Source of the DNA: [Clostridium] fimetarium
GTDB lineage: Bacteria > Bacillota > Clostridia > Lachnospirales > Lachnospiraceae
NCBI RefSeq assembly: GCF_900111235.1
Contig: NZ_FOJI01000013.1
Location: forward strand, 1-64,000
Length of the DNA stretch: 64,000 nt
Direction of reading: 5' to 3'
The notes below the pieces were generated by a model. The model had not been told where the DNA came from. It made no database searches and was given only the letters and a program-made list of their open reading frames with translations. Position 1 is the stretch's first letter. Each line of letters opens with the position of its first letter. Below are positions 36,984 to 45,727 of the stretch, in pieces. The translations under genes and the position numbers were made by a program.

Positions 36984-37988
36984 CTAATTAAGCAGATCAA
37001 GATTCAAATAAATTCCGCTGTCATTGTTTATGTTAATTGTTTCTCCGCCATTCAAATTATAATTTCCTTCTGTAATAATCCTTGAATTACTTGACAATAA
37101 ATCACTCTTTACAACTGCATTTGCTCCATTACAGCTTAATAAATCTACAACTACCTTCTTGGCATAATATTCAGATCCACTTTGCCCACATACAAAGATG
37201 GTATTTATATTATCTCTTAATACCAGTGAATTAAATGGAATTGTATAATACATTCCAGTACCATCTCCTTCGTCCGCCAGTAATTGTGTGCTTGCACTTA
37301 TACATAGGTTTACACTCATTCCTTCTGCCAGCTTGTAATTAAGAATTTTTGAATCAGGATCTTGTAACTGTATATCAATCACATAATATTCACTATTATT
37401 TTCTTCTACAACTCGAGGGACTCTATCTTCTACAGTTCCATCTAAAACAATATTGGTTATACTGTTTCCAAATGTAACCTCAACAGTACTTACATGAGCC
37501 ATATTTTCATAATCAGATGCATGAATTTTTGCTTCTATGTAGAAATCAGCAGCAGTTTCTAGCTTATATATTTTTAAAACAGTTGTATATTGGGATATAA
37601 TGCTTCCAACATATATTTCCTTACTAAATTCAACAATTCCAGTTCTTTCTGCATATATGGTAATTGCTGAATTATCCGAAAGCTTTTTAAAACTAAATAA
37701 TTCCTGACCTTCATCAACTTTCTGACCATCTTTAACATTAAGCTGAGTTATACTTGAATTATATTCGATTGATACCGCATTCACGCTTTCGCTTTTCAGT
37801 TTCAAGGTTCCATTTAATGTTATTTTTGATTCAATCGACTCTGCAATTTGCACACTGCTTAATGATACCTGATAAGTTGTAACTTTGTCTTTGCTTTGAT
37901 TAGAATATTCCATATAAACTAGAATTCCGATTACAATAAAAGTAATCACTGCGATCCCAACTATTTTCTTTATATTTCGTTTCTTCAT
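36984..37988 (-). CDS. Membrane-fusion adaptor (HlyD/MacA-like)
   Basis: A 334-residue protein with one N-terminal membrane helix (IVGIAVITFIVIGILVYMEY) and an extracytoplasmic adaptor region: split lipoyl-like parts (SITQLNVKDGQKVDEGQELF and RTGIVEFSKEIYVGSIIS) and beta-barrel segments (FYIEAKIHASDYENMAHVS). In Gram-positive cells such adaptors attach to MacB-like permeases. I chose ATG 37988, six bases after AGGGGAG. It lies between the ATPase and permease genes. Confidence 0.85.
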   Translation of the reverse strand: MKKRNIKKIVGIAVITFIVIGILVYMEYSNQSKDKVTTYQVSLSSVQIAESIESKITLNGTLKLKSESVNAVSIEYNSSITQLNVKDGQKVDEGQELFSFKKLSDNSAITIYAERTGIVEFSKEIYVGSIISQYTTVLKIYKLETAADFYIEAKIHASDYENMAHVSTVEVTFGNSITNIVLDGTVEDRVPRVVEENNSEYYVIDIQLQDPDSKILNYKLAEGMSVNLCISASTQLLADEGDGTGMYYTIPFNSLVLRDNINTIFVCGQSGSEYYAKKVVVDLLSCNGANAVVKSDLLSSNSRIITEGNYNLNGGETININNDSGIYLNLDLLN

Positions 37989-38158
37989 TTTCAACTCCCC
38001 TTAAATTTCCAAAAAAAAATATTTTCAACCTATTGTTATCCATATTTTTTCTATCTTTATGAATCATTTTTCCATATTTGAATATATGTTTGTATTTCCT
38101 TTATTTTCTATTACTTTAACATCTTTACACCTTACAATTTTCATTCTATATTACCTCA

Positions 38159-38845
38159 TTAATTAATTTTGTAATTATCATTTGTTATTTTACCATCATA
38201 AACCATTAGAACTCTTTGGCACATTTTAGCTACATTGGGATCATGAGTAACAATTACAACTGTATTTTTTGTTTCTTCATGAATTTCAATTAACAATTTA
38301 ATAATCTCTGCACTTGTCTTACTATCCAAATTTCCGGTAGGTTCATCAGCTAATAATATCTTTGGTTCATTTACTAGGGCCCTGGCAATTGCAACTCTTT
38401 GGCATTCCCCACCTGACATAGTGCTTGGTGTATTTTCGAGCATATGTGAAAGCTTTACTTTGTTAAGTATCTCTACCGCGCTTACCCGCGCCTCTCTATT
38501 TGTTATTTCATCATTATAATACAAAGGCATCATCACATTTTCAACTGCTGTTTTATTTTGAAACAAATGAAATTTTTGGAATACAAAGCCTATTTGCTTA
38601 TTTCTTAAAACATTCAACTTATTCTCGCTTAGCTGACAGATATCGGTTTCATCAATTTCAAATTTCCCAGAAGTAGCTTGATCAAGGCAGCCTAATATTC
38701 CTATCAATGTTGACTTTCCTGAGCCCGATGCACCCATAATTGCTACCATTTCTCCATCTTTTATTTCTAAATCGATTCCATGAAGAACTTCTACTAACAT
38801 AATTCCATTCATATAACTTTTTTTGATATTTTTCATTTTCAGCAT
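38159..38845 (-). CDS. MacB/LolD-type ABC ATPase
   Basis: A 228-residue ATPase. Walker A GASGSGKSTLIGILG, Q-loop FVFQKFHLF, signature TMSGGECQRVAIARALV, Walker B ILLADEPTGNLDSKTS and switch His VTHDP are all intact, and the GNLD pattern is typical of the MacB/LolD group. GGGG precedes the ATG. It is the first gene of the ATPase-adaptor-permease set. Confidence 0.95.
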   Translation of the reverse strand: MLKMKNIKKSYMNGIMLVEVLHGIDLEIKDGEMVAIMGASGSGKSTLIGILGCLDQATSGKFEIDETDICQLSENKLNVLRNKQIGFVFQKFHLFQNKTAVENVMMPLYYNDEITNREARVSAVEILNKVKLSHMLENTPSTMSGGECQRVAIARALVNEPKILLADEPTGNLDSKTSAEIIKLLIEIHEETKNTVVIVTHDPNVAKMCQRVLMVYDGKITNDNYKIN

Positions 38846-39048
38846 AGTTTGTACCCCTTAATCTTTTAGCATTTAAAATACCTCTACTTAAAGTAATCAT
38901 CTTATATGCATATTGTATATTTACATTTGAAATTACATCATTATAATAACGATAAAATTCCGCCATTGGTTAACGGCAGATATTGACGTGGCAAACGAAC
39001 AATATTTTCATTATAGTGAGTATTACTATAAGTTGGTATAACCTTAAA

Positions 39049-40026
39049 CTAATCCCGCTCCTCATAAGCAGCTCGAATAATATCATCTATTCCCGCTTCT
39101 TCGATGGAAACATCTTTTATCTGTGCTTTCATACTTAATGCTTCAATTAATTTTGCTGCAGTAATATCATTTTTCATAAAACGATATTTTGCTATATTTC
39201 CGTCACTTTCTATCAGCTGACATTTTTCATGTGTTGCAAACTGTTCATCATAATATTCAACCACCAAAGTTTTGTATGGTGCTATGCGATTCACGATATC
39301 TTCCAGATTGCCATCCTCTACCAGATTTCCATGGTTTATAATAATCAAACGATTGCATAGCTGCTGTATATCTCCTAAATCGTGTGTTGTTAAAATTATC
39401 GTTGTGCCCCTTTGCTCTTTGATCTCTTTTATAAATTTTCGGAGTGCATATTTCGCGCTAACATCCAGTCCTATGGTTGGTTCATCTAAAAACAACACCT
39501 TTGGCGAATGAATCATAGCAGCAACCAGATCCCCCTTTACCCTCTGTCCTAAAGACATTTGACGAACAGGTTTGTCTAACAGTTCTTTTATACCAAAAAT
39601 ATCATCCATCTCATCCAGAGTTTTCTGATATTGGATTTTGTCTATCTGATAAATATGTCTCAACAGTTCAAAGCTCTCACCTAATCGCAGGTCCCAATTT
39701 AGCTGAGAACGCTGACCAAATACCACACCAATATGCTGCACCACCTCTTTACGATGCTTTGTGATATCTATTCCACCAATCAGAATCTCACCCTCAGATG
39801 GCGTTAATATGCCTGACATCATTTTGATAGTGGTGCTTTTCCCCGCACCATTCGGCCCTATAAAGCCTATTATCTCACCAGCTTCAATTGTAAAATTCAG
39901 ATTTTTAACTGCAGAGATCACCTTGCTTTCTCTAGTTACCAGGGCTTTTAGAGCGCCCTTCATGCCCCCTTCCTTTTTCACCACATGATAATCCTTACTT
40001 AGATTTTTTACTTCAATCATATTCAT
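39049..40026 (-). CDS. ABC-2 exporter ATPase
   Basis: A 325-residue ATPase with Walker A GPNGAGKSTTIKMMSG, Q-loop VFGQRSQLNWDL, signature MSLGQRVKGDLVAAM, Walker B VLFLDEPTIGLD and switch His TTHDLGDI. The long C-terminal part (residues 235-325) is the accessory region of this exporter group. It follows two ABC-2 (PF06182-like) permease genes in one operon, with four bases to the nearest. Substrate is unknown. Confidence 0.93.
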   Translation of the reverse strand: MNMIEVKNLSKDYHVVKKEGGMKGALKALVTRESKVISAVKNLNFTIEAGEIIGFIGPNGAGKSTTIKMMSGILTPSEGEILIGGIDITKHRKEVVQHIGVVFGQRSQLNWDLRLGESFELLRHIYQIDKIQYQKTLDEMDDIFGIKELLDKPVRQMSLGQRVKGDLVAAMIHSPKVLFLDEPTIGLDVSAKYALRKFIKEIKEQRGTTIILTTHDLGDIQQLCNRLIIINHGNLVEDGNLEDIVNRIAPYKTLVVEYYDEQFATHEKCQLIESDGNIAKYRFMKNDITAAKLIEALSMKAQIKDVSIEEAGIDDIIRAAYEERD

Positions 40027-40029
40027 ATT

Positions 40030-40854
40030 TTAATTTCCTGCACTTTCATATTTCTTTAAGCCAAAATTAAAGAATAAACCGGCCACGATCATAACCAATA
40101 TTCCAATCAAAAAAGTAAGTCCGATTGTTCCCGGGAACTGGGCATATGTACTTTGAATACCAAGCAAATCAGATACCGGATAAAAGCTTACCCATCCAAC
40201 AGGAATCAAATATGTCAATATAAACTGTATGTTCTCCGGATACATAGAAATGGGATACATTGTAGTTTTATCAAATATTTCCTGTGTGTACTGACCAAAA
40301 TCATTAGTACTTCTTGTGAAAAAGGATGTGGTTCCTATCAAAATGTATATCCCACCTCTAATCAATGTAGCCCCCACTAAAAGTGCAAGAAGTATTATTA
40401 TGTTTTGGATATTCCACTGAAAGCCAACCTTATAACACCCATATCCAAATACCAGTATTCCAGGTACTAAATCTGTAAGTCCAAACACATTGATATGTGT
40501 AAAGAAAAACTGATATAGTACACTAAGTGGCCTTGTCAGATATCGGTCAAATTCACCTTCTAACACGAAGTAACCCATAAACCATCCCTGAACGAAAAAT
40601 ATCATAGAGAGGGCGTGTGTAATCACAGAAAGCCCATATAGGAATGCTAACTGACCATAATTCCAGCCATTGACCTGTCCAAATTCCTGCACCACAAATT
40701 GTATGGTGGCAAAACCCACGATAAACTGAATGGGATTAGATAAGAGCCATCCCAATATACTCGACGGATATTCGATAATAGTGAGAAGTGCTATTCTTAT
40801 ACATACTCTTGTCACATCCAGGTAATGGAGCAGAAATTTTATATATATTTTCAT
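40030..40854 (-). CDS. ABC-2 type permease (subunit 2)
   Basis: A 274-residue membrane protein with six helices, of the DUF990/PF06182-like ABC-2 permease group (PSSILGWLLSNPIQFIVGFA, VLEGEFDRYLTRPLSVLYQ). It pairs with the permease at 40859-41665 to form the channel for the ATPase at 39049-40026. GGGAGG precedes its ATG and its start is five bases from the end of its neighbour. Confidence 0.88.
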   Translation of the reverse strand: MKIYIKFLLHYLDVTRVCIRIALLTIIEYPSSILGWLLSNPIQFIVGFATIQFVVQEFGQVNGWNYGQLAFLYGLSVITHALSMIFFVQGWFMGYFVLEGEFDRYLTRPLSVLYQFFFTHINVFGLTDLVPGILVFGYGCYKVGFQWNIQNIIILLALLVGATLIRGGIYILIGTTSFFTRSTNDFGQYTQEIFDKTTMYPISMYPENIQFILTYLIPVGWVSFYPVSDLLGIQSTYAQFPGTIGLTFLIGILVMIVAGLFFNFGLKKYESAGN

Positions 40855-40858
40855 TTTT

Positions 40859-41665
40859 TCAACCTCCCTGAATCATGATTTTTCCTGTCACCTTTTTCTG
40901 CATATATCGATATATCAAAAATAAAACAATCGTCCAGGCAAGCTGGATTAATAGCCCTCGAACCAAAGATTCTTTTGTATATTTTCCAATATATATGTCT
41001 AATGGCATTTGGTACAGATATACAAATGGCAGTACCTCTAATGCACCTTGAAACCAGTCTGGGAAAAACCAAATTGGAATAATGCTTCCAGACAGCAATC
41101 TGATCAGATGCTTTTTCACCTGGATCAGAGCATCCATTTCAATCACAGAAAATGCCAGCATACCAAATAGAACAGCCAGGTACCAATTAACAAAAAATGC
41201 CAGCGTTAAGCTACATATAAACAAAAGAAAACCCGTAACACTGCCCGGCGTTGGCAGTTTAATCAAAACACTTCCAATGAGAAAGATAGGCAACAGATTT
41301 TGAAACAGTAATGCCGTTACACCGCCCAAGTTTTCCGCAAAAAAAACTTTAAAGATATTTACCGGCCTCATCATATCAATGGCAATCGTACCCTTTCTAA
41401 CACTAAGTGTGATTCTGTGTTCTACATTAGTAGTCAGCACCACAGAAATCATGGAAGAAACCACAGTATAAGTCAGCATCGTATCCACTGTAACTCCTTG
41501 CACCGAATCAGCATTTTTGAATAAAGCTCTCCAAAAATATGCTGTTGCCACCATGATGATCGTCTGCATTAAAATATTGCCATACACATCAAACTTATAT
41601 GCCAGACCTTTTAAGATCTGTGTTTTATATACATAAAAATAGGCGTTCCTATTCTTTGCTTTCAT
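40859..41665 (-). CDS. ABC-2 type permease (subunit 1)
   Basis: A 268-residue six-helix permease of the same group (VRKGTIAIDMMRPVNIFKVF, SGSIIPIWFFPDWFQGALEV). It is encoded first after the AraC regulator, whose stop codon lies 17 bases inside this gene. Together with subunit 2 and the ATPase it makes a heteromeric exporter. Confidence 0.88.
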   Translation of the reverse strand: MKAKNRNAYFYVYKTQILKGLAYKFDVYGNILMQTIIMVATAYFWRALFKNADSVQGVTVDTMLTYTVVSSMISVVLTTNVEHRITLSVRKGTIAIDMMRPVNIFKVFFAENLGGVTALLFQNLLPIFLIGSVLIKLPTPGSVTGFLLFICSLTLAFFVNWYLAVLFGMLAFSVIEMDALIQVKKHLIRLLSGSIIPIWFFPDWFQGALEVLPFVYLYQMPLDIYIGKYTKESLVRGLLIQLAWTIVLFLIYRYMQKKVTGKIMIQGG

Positions 41666-42542
41666 CCTTAACCCTTTCTACACTCTTTCGATAATTCTGT
41701 GGGCTCATCCCCATTCTTTTTCTAAACATTTTTGAGAAATAGCTGCCATCTGAGAAGCCTGTTTCATAGGCAATCTGTGTAATAGTTTTATCTGTTTTCT
41801 TTAACAGACAACAACTCTTTTCGATTCGATAGTTACAAACATACTCTATTGGTGTCATATTCAAATATTGATCAAGCAATGAAATTCCCTTAGTTTTTCC
41901 AACCTTTCCAGCAGCGCAGATTTCCTGCAATTCTATTTTTCGATGATAATTATCCTGTACAAAGGTGATCATAGCCTTCACTAATGCCAAATCCTGATTT
42001 GGGGAATATTCATTGTCTGAGGATATTTCCATATTCTCATATAAAGCCGTCCAAATATCAAACAGGTATTTTATCACCTTTAATTCACCTGAATCGCATG
42101 AAAAAACCTTTTCTATGGATGTAATATTCTCGAATATTTCCTTATGCCAACTCACATTTTCATCCAACAATAGATACGGCATTTTTTCATTATCTATAAC
42201 GGGAACCACAAATTGTTTAGCAACATGGTTTGAAGAACATAAAATAGTTGGATGAAAAATCAGACAGTATAATTCACAGTTCGAATGATCATTAACAATC
42301 AAATGCAGTTGCCTGGAATTTACAAAAATACCTTCCCCAGCCTTCATTCTCACCATATATCCATTGAGCTGATACCGTATACTTCCGGAGCAAACATACA
42401 CAAATTCAACCTCATCATGCCAATGAATGGATATATCATCAAAAATACACTGTGCAAGAATATGATTTTTTCTAAAAAAAACAGGATGATCAGGAATATC
42501 ATAATGTAATACTTCTGATGCATCTGATCGAATGTCTGCCAT
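41649..42542 (-). CDS. AraC-family regulator with cupin sensor
   Basis: A 297-residue regulator. Residues about 25-110 form an AraC-type cupin (HWHDEVEFVYVCSGSIRYQL, GEGIFVNSRQLHLI), and the last 100 residues are the twin helix-turn-helix domain (LNMTPIEYVCNYRIEKSCCL, TQIAYETGFSDGSYFSKMFR, KRMGMSPQNYRKS). The middle is long (about 80 residues). Overlap with the exporter operon suggests it controls those genes in answer to a small ligand. AAGGAGAA precedes the start. Confidence 0.92.
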   Translation of the reverse strand: MADIRSDASEVLHYDIPDHPVFFRKNHILAQCIFDDISIHWHDEVEFVYVCSGSIRYQLNGYMVRMKAGEGIFVNSRQLHLIVNDHSNCELYCLIFHPTILCSSNHVAKQFVVPVIDNEKMPYLLLDENVSWHKEIFENITSIEKVFSCDSGELKVIKYLFDIWTALYENMEISSDNEYSPNQDLALVKAMITFVQDNYHRKIELQEICAAGKVGKTKGISLLDQYLNMTPIEYVCNYRIEKSCCLLKKTDKTITQIAYETGFSDGSYFSKMFRKRMGMSPQNYRKSVERVKDESKE

Positions 42543-42785
42543 ACCTTATTCTCCTTATACTTAAATGTATGTATGCTCTAGATTTCCATGCAAGGCTGAG
42601 CTCGCTTCCCCATATTAATTGTATTATATTCTACAGAAAATGATAATTCAATAATAATATCTCTCGTTTTAGGTATTATATTTCACGAAGTATTGTAAAA
42701 ATCCAAATTTTTGAGACAAATGTATAACCTTCCTTATTTTAATGTATAAAAAAGGCCCACGTCCCAAGCCATGAAAATAAAAAAA

Positions 42786-42818
42786 TCGTGAAAACCAGTA
42801 TAAAACTGACTTTCACGA
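42786..42818 (-). terminator. Hairpin next to tRNA fragment 2
   Basis: TCGTGAAAACCAGT and ACTGACTTTCACGA form a 14-bp stem with two mismatches. On the minus strand it follows the tRNA-Leu-like end and runs into TTTTTTTATTTT. It also serves as the end of the lysR transcript. Confidence 0.75.
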
Positions 42819-42830
42819 CCTTCAACCCAA

Positions 42831-42857
42831 TGCGGATGGCGGGACTTGAACCCTCCG
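42831..42857 (-). other. Displaced tRNA-Leu 3' end (candidate att remnant 2)
   Basis: The minus-strand sequence GGGTTCAAGTCCCGC plus CATCCGCA shows the T-loop, 3' T-stem and 3' acceptor strand of a leucine tRNA (5' GCGGATG pairing). The remainder of the tRNA is missing: the sequence upstream is the lysR coding end. It shares GGGTTCAAGTCCCGCCATCC with fragment 1, in the same orientation 7.1 kb away. Confidence 0.65.
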
Positions 42858-42865
42858 TCACCACT

Positions 42866-43744
42866 TCACCCATGAAACCCTCTAACCAATTCAATAAATT
42901 CCCTAACTGGCTCCGTAATATATTTATGTCGATTCGTAACAATCGTTAACTTTCTATTCAAGTTCACATCTGATAATTTAATTTCAACGATTGTCCCCTT
43001 CTCTAATTCTTTTTTTACCAACTGATATGGAACAACTGCGATGCCAAGGTGTTCTTTGACTGCATTTACCAACGCTGTTGTGCTGCTACTTTCCCACACA
43101 GGCTCTAACTTAATGCCACGTAAATAAGCAATATGTTCAAATGTATCACGTACGCCTGCGCCTTTTTCCCTAAGTAAGATTTTCTCCTTTGAGATATCCT
43201 CAAATGTAACGATTTCTTTTTTACATAATTTATTCTCTGCATAGGCGATGACTACCATTCTGTCATCACAAAAAACTTCCGAGTCCAAATATGTATTTCT
43301 TACTGTCTCTTCCATTAATGCAAAATCCAAATCGTTATTGTTAAGCATCTCCTCGATTCTTCGAGAATTGTTCACAGAAACCATGATATTTACAAGTGGA
43401 TGGATCTCATTATATTTCTTAATATATTGATGTATTAATGTTGTCCCGATTGTTATATTTGCACCAATTCTAATATTACCTGAAATCTGCGGATTCTTGA
43501 GTTTAACCTCGACTTCTTCCAAAAGAGAAACAATATGCAATGCATAATCGCGTAATTCCTTACCTGCATCAGTAATAAATAGCTGTTTGGAAAATCGTTC
43601 AAAGAGAATGACATGGAAGTATTCTTCGACTTCTTTAATCGCCTGACTAACCGCTGGCTGTGACATATTGAGCTGTGCACCTGCCGCCGTCATATTTAGT
43701 GTTTCACACACATACAAAAATATCTTCAAATGCCTAATTGTCAT
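42866..43744 (-). CDS. LysR-family transcriptional regulator
   Basis: A 292-residue regulator with a typical N-terminal helix-turn-helix (MTIRHLKIFLYVCETLNMTA, LNMSQPAVSQAIKEVEEYFH) and two-lobed effector domain (IRIGANITIGTTLI, LDFALMEETV, LREKGAGVRDTFEH, HLGIAVVPYQLV), similar to CysL/CysB-like sensors of anions or sulphur compounds. Effector is unknown. It ends nine bases from the tRNA scar and has no divergent partner gene. GGGAGGG precedes the start. Confidence 0.92.
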   Translation of the reverse strand: MTIRHLKIFLYVCETLNMTAAGAQLNMSQPAVSQAIKEVEEYFHVILFERFSKQLFITDAGKELRDYALHIVSLLEEVEVKLKNPQISGNIRIGANITIGTTLIHQYIKKYNEIHPLVNIMVSVNNSRRIEEMLNNNDLDFALMEETVRNTYLDSEVFCDDRMVVIAYAENKLCKKEIVTFEDISKEKILLREKGAGVRDTFEHIAYLRGIKLEPVWESSSTTALVNAVKEHLGIAVVPYQLVKKELEKGTIVEIKLSDVNLNRKLTIVTNRHKYITEPVREFIELVRGFHG

Positions 43745-43860
43745 ATCTCACCCTCCCTTACTACTCCATTATATCTACTTATGTAATACATATACTTCTT
43801 TTCACATTTTACAACCGTCCCAACTTCTTTTAAAACGCCCCCCTCCTCCGGGCAAGCCGA

Positions 43861-44073
43861 CCTAAAATCGTTACTTTGCCTTTGCCATATCATTTGACGG
43901 TATGCAAAAGTTACTTATGCATTTATTTCGTGCGTTAAGATAAAAAGTTCTACTGTCTGACGAACGAAGTGAGGAGTTTAGAACTTTTTATCTTTGCCTT
44001 TAGCACAAAATAAATACATTAGTAACTTTCATACAAGGAAATGATATGGCAAAGGCAAAGTAACGATTTTAGG
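43861..44073. repeat. 213-bp near-perfect palindrome (subfamily A, copy 1)
   Basis: The outermost 35 bases (43861-43895) are perfectly complementary to 44039-44073. Further inner arms pair with few mismatches, and the centre is CTGACGAACGAAGTGAG. It is non-coding, between lysR and groEL. Core sequences are shared with the element at 61355-61573, and the arms differ in a base-pair-preserving way. It may also terminate the groEL transcript. Confidence 0.9.
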
Positions 44074-44088
44074 TATTCTCTTCCCACA

Positions 44089-45702
44089 TCACCCTGTAGG
44101 CATGGATTCAGTCCCTTTTACAATTATATTAATAGCCTCTGATGTAAGTAATGTTGAAGCTACACTAACCGCACATTCTAAGGCCTTTATCTCTACATTC
44201 ACAGGGTCTAATATCCCCCGCTCTTCCATATCAACAAATTCTTCTTTATCTGCATCAAATCCTACTGGATAAATCATTTCTTTTTGCTTTGCAACGATTA
44301 CTTCTGCTGCAAGTCCAGCGTTTTTTGTGATTTGCCATAGAGGACGCTCAAGTGCTTTTCTGATTATCCTTGCACCTGTCAATTCATCATAACCGAGTTC
44401 GTTATTTTCAATCATTTCATCGATAGCAATTTGTGAATATATATATGCTGATCCGCCACCGGGAACCACCCCACCTTTAATTGCTGCTTTTGTGCTTGCA
44501 ATTGCATCTTCAATTCGAAGTTTCTTTTCGTTGGCTTCTAATTCACTCGACGCGCCTACTTTAATAACAGCAATTCCACCGGAAAGTTTTGAGATTCTTT
44601 CTCTATATCTTTCTTTATTAAATTCAGAATCTGTCTCTTCACTTTTCGCCCTAATAAATGCTGCTCTTTCAAGAACTTTTTCACTATCTCCATATCCGTC
44701 AAGGATAATTGTATTGTCTTTTTGAACCTGGACACTCTTTGCACGGCCAAGCATACTTAATTCAACATCTTTTAAATGCATTCCTGCCAATTCATCAACT
44801 ACCATTCCACCAGTAAACACCGCCAAATCTTGCAGTAAATCCTGCTGCATCTGACCATATCCAGTTGCTTTTATAGCCGCTACTTGAATAATTCCTTTTG
44901 CCTTGTTTATCACGATTGTATTCAGTGCATCCCCTATAACATCTCTCGCTATAATTAGTAACTGAGCCTTCGCATTTACAATTTTCTCAAGCAGAGGTAA
45001 CAATTCTGTAATGTCACTGATTTCTTTATCTGCAATAAGAATATATGGTTGCATAAATTCTACTTTTCTTCCAACTTTATCCGTACACATAGCTTTAGAA
45101 ATGTATCCAGTTTTAAGGCGCATCCCCTGAATAATCTCAAGCTCTGTTTCCATTGTATTTGAATCTTCTATCGTAATAAATCCATCTTCTTTAATAAGTG
45201 AATCCATTCCCTTTGCAATTAATTCACCGATTTCTTCGTTTTTAGAAGAAATTGTTGCTACACGTTTGATCTGTTCACTTGTCGTTACTTTCCAAGCCAT
45301 TGAATTTAGGGCCGCAATAACTGCTACACTTGCCTTTTTCATACCATTTCTAAACGGAATTGGATTTGCACCAGCAACTATGTTTTTCAAACCTTCCTGT
45401 ACGATTGCTTGGGTTAACACAATTGATGTTGTTGTTCCATCCCCAATCATCTCGTTTGTTTTTGTAGCGGCTTCAATGATGAGTCTTGCGCCCATATTTT
45501 CAAATGGATCTTCTAATTCTATTTCTCTAGCTATTGAAATGCCATCATTTATGATTAAAGGACTCAGTTTATTATTCGTCCGATCGATTAAGACATTTCT
45601 TCCTTTGGGACCAAGTGTAATATTCACTGTATTTGCTACTTTATTCACTCCGATTTCAAGCGCATTTTTTGCCTCAATATTCATTAGTAGTTTTCTAGCC
45701 AT
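44089..45702 (-). CDS. groEL2: Divergent GroEL-type chaperonin of the nif island
   Basis: A 537-residue Hsp60. Family residues are intact: NITLGPKGRNV, DGTTTSIVL (ATP-binding Asp), GGGSAYIY after RIEDAIASTKAAIKGGVVPG with the catalytic Asp, and AGANPIPFRNGMKKA. It lacks the C-terminal GGM tail, ending TESMPTG, and there is no groES next to it. GroEL is known to aid nitrogenase folding in other organisms. Its co-direction and end position in the nif island suggest a dedicated copy, but the housekeeping groESL is not visible here to compare. GGAGG precedes ATG. Confidence 0.9.
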   Translation of the reverse strand: MARKLLMNIEAKNALEIGVNKVANTVNITLGPKGRNVLIDRTNNKLSPLIINDGISIAREIELEDPFENMGARLIIEAATKTNEMIGDGTTTSIVLTQAIVQEGLKNIVAGANPIPFRNGMKKASVAVIAALNSMAWKVTTSEQIKRVATISSKNEEIGELIAKGMDSLIKEDGFITIEDSNTMETELEIIQGMRLKTGYISKAMCTDKVGRKVEFMQPYILIADKEISDITELLPLLEKIVNAKAQLLIIARDVIGDALNTIVINKAKGIIQVAAIKATGYGQMQQDLLQDLAVFTGGMVVDELAGMHLKDVELSMLGRAKSVQVQKDNTIILDGYGDSEKVLERAAFIRAKSEETDSEFNKERYRERISKLSGGIAVIKVGASSELEANEKKLRIEDAIASTKAAIKGGVVPGGGSAYIYSQIAIDEMIENNELGYDELTGARIIRKALERPLWQITKNAGLAAEVIVAKQKEMIYPVGFDADKEEFVDMEERGILDPVNVEIKALECAVSVASTLLTSEAINIIVKGTESMPTG

Positions 45703-45727
45703 ACACTATTTCCTCCAACAGGTTTAT

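Larger units (their letters stand above)
42543..42865. other. Intergenic stretch with hairpin and tRNA scar
   Basis: Besides the hairpin (42786-42818) and tRNA fragment 2 (42831-42857), the segment 42543-42740 shows AT-rich sequence with no gene. The frame at 42739-42942 overlaps the scar and is not a gene. Confidence 0.6.

Noticed and set aside
42739-42942. 67-residue frame past lysR
   Set aside because: It overlaps the lysR end in another frame, the tRNA scar and the hairpin, and has no ribosome site.
43861-44073. Simple Rho-independent terminators for the long palindromes
   Set aside because: They exceed 200 bp, end without a T-run at the outer arms, and share a core between unlinked loci.
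44089-45702. Housekeeping groESL operon
   Set aside because: No groES precedes the gene and the C-terminal GGM tail is missing, and there is no CIRCE-type repeat that I can see upstream.
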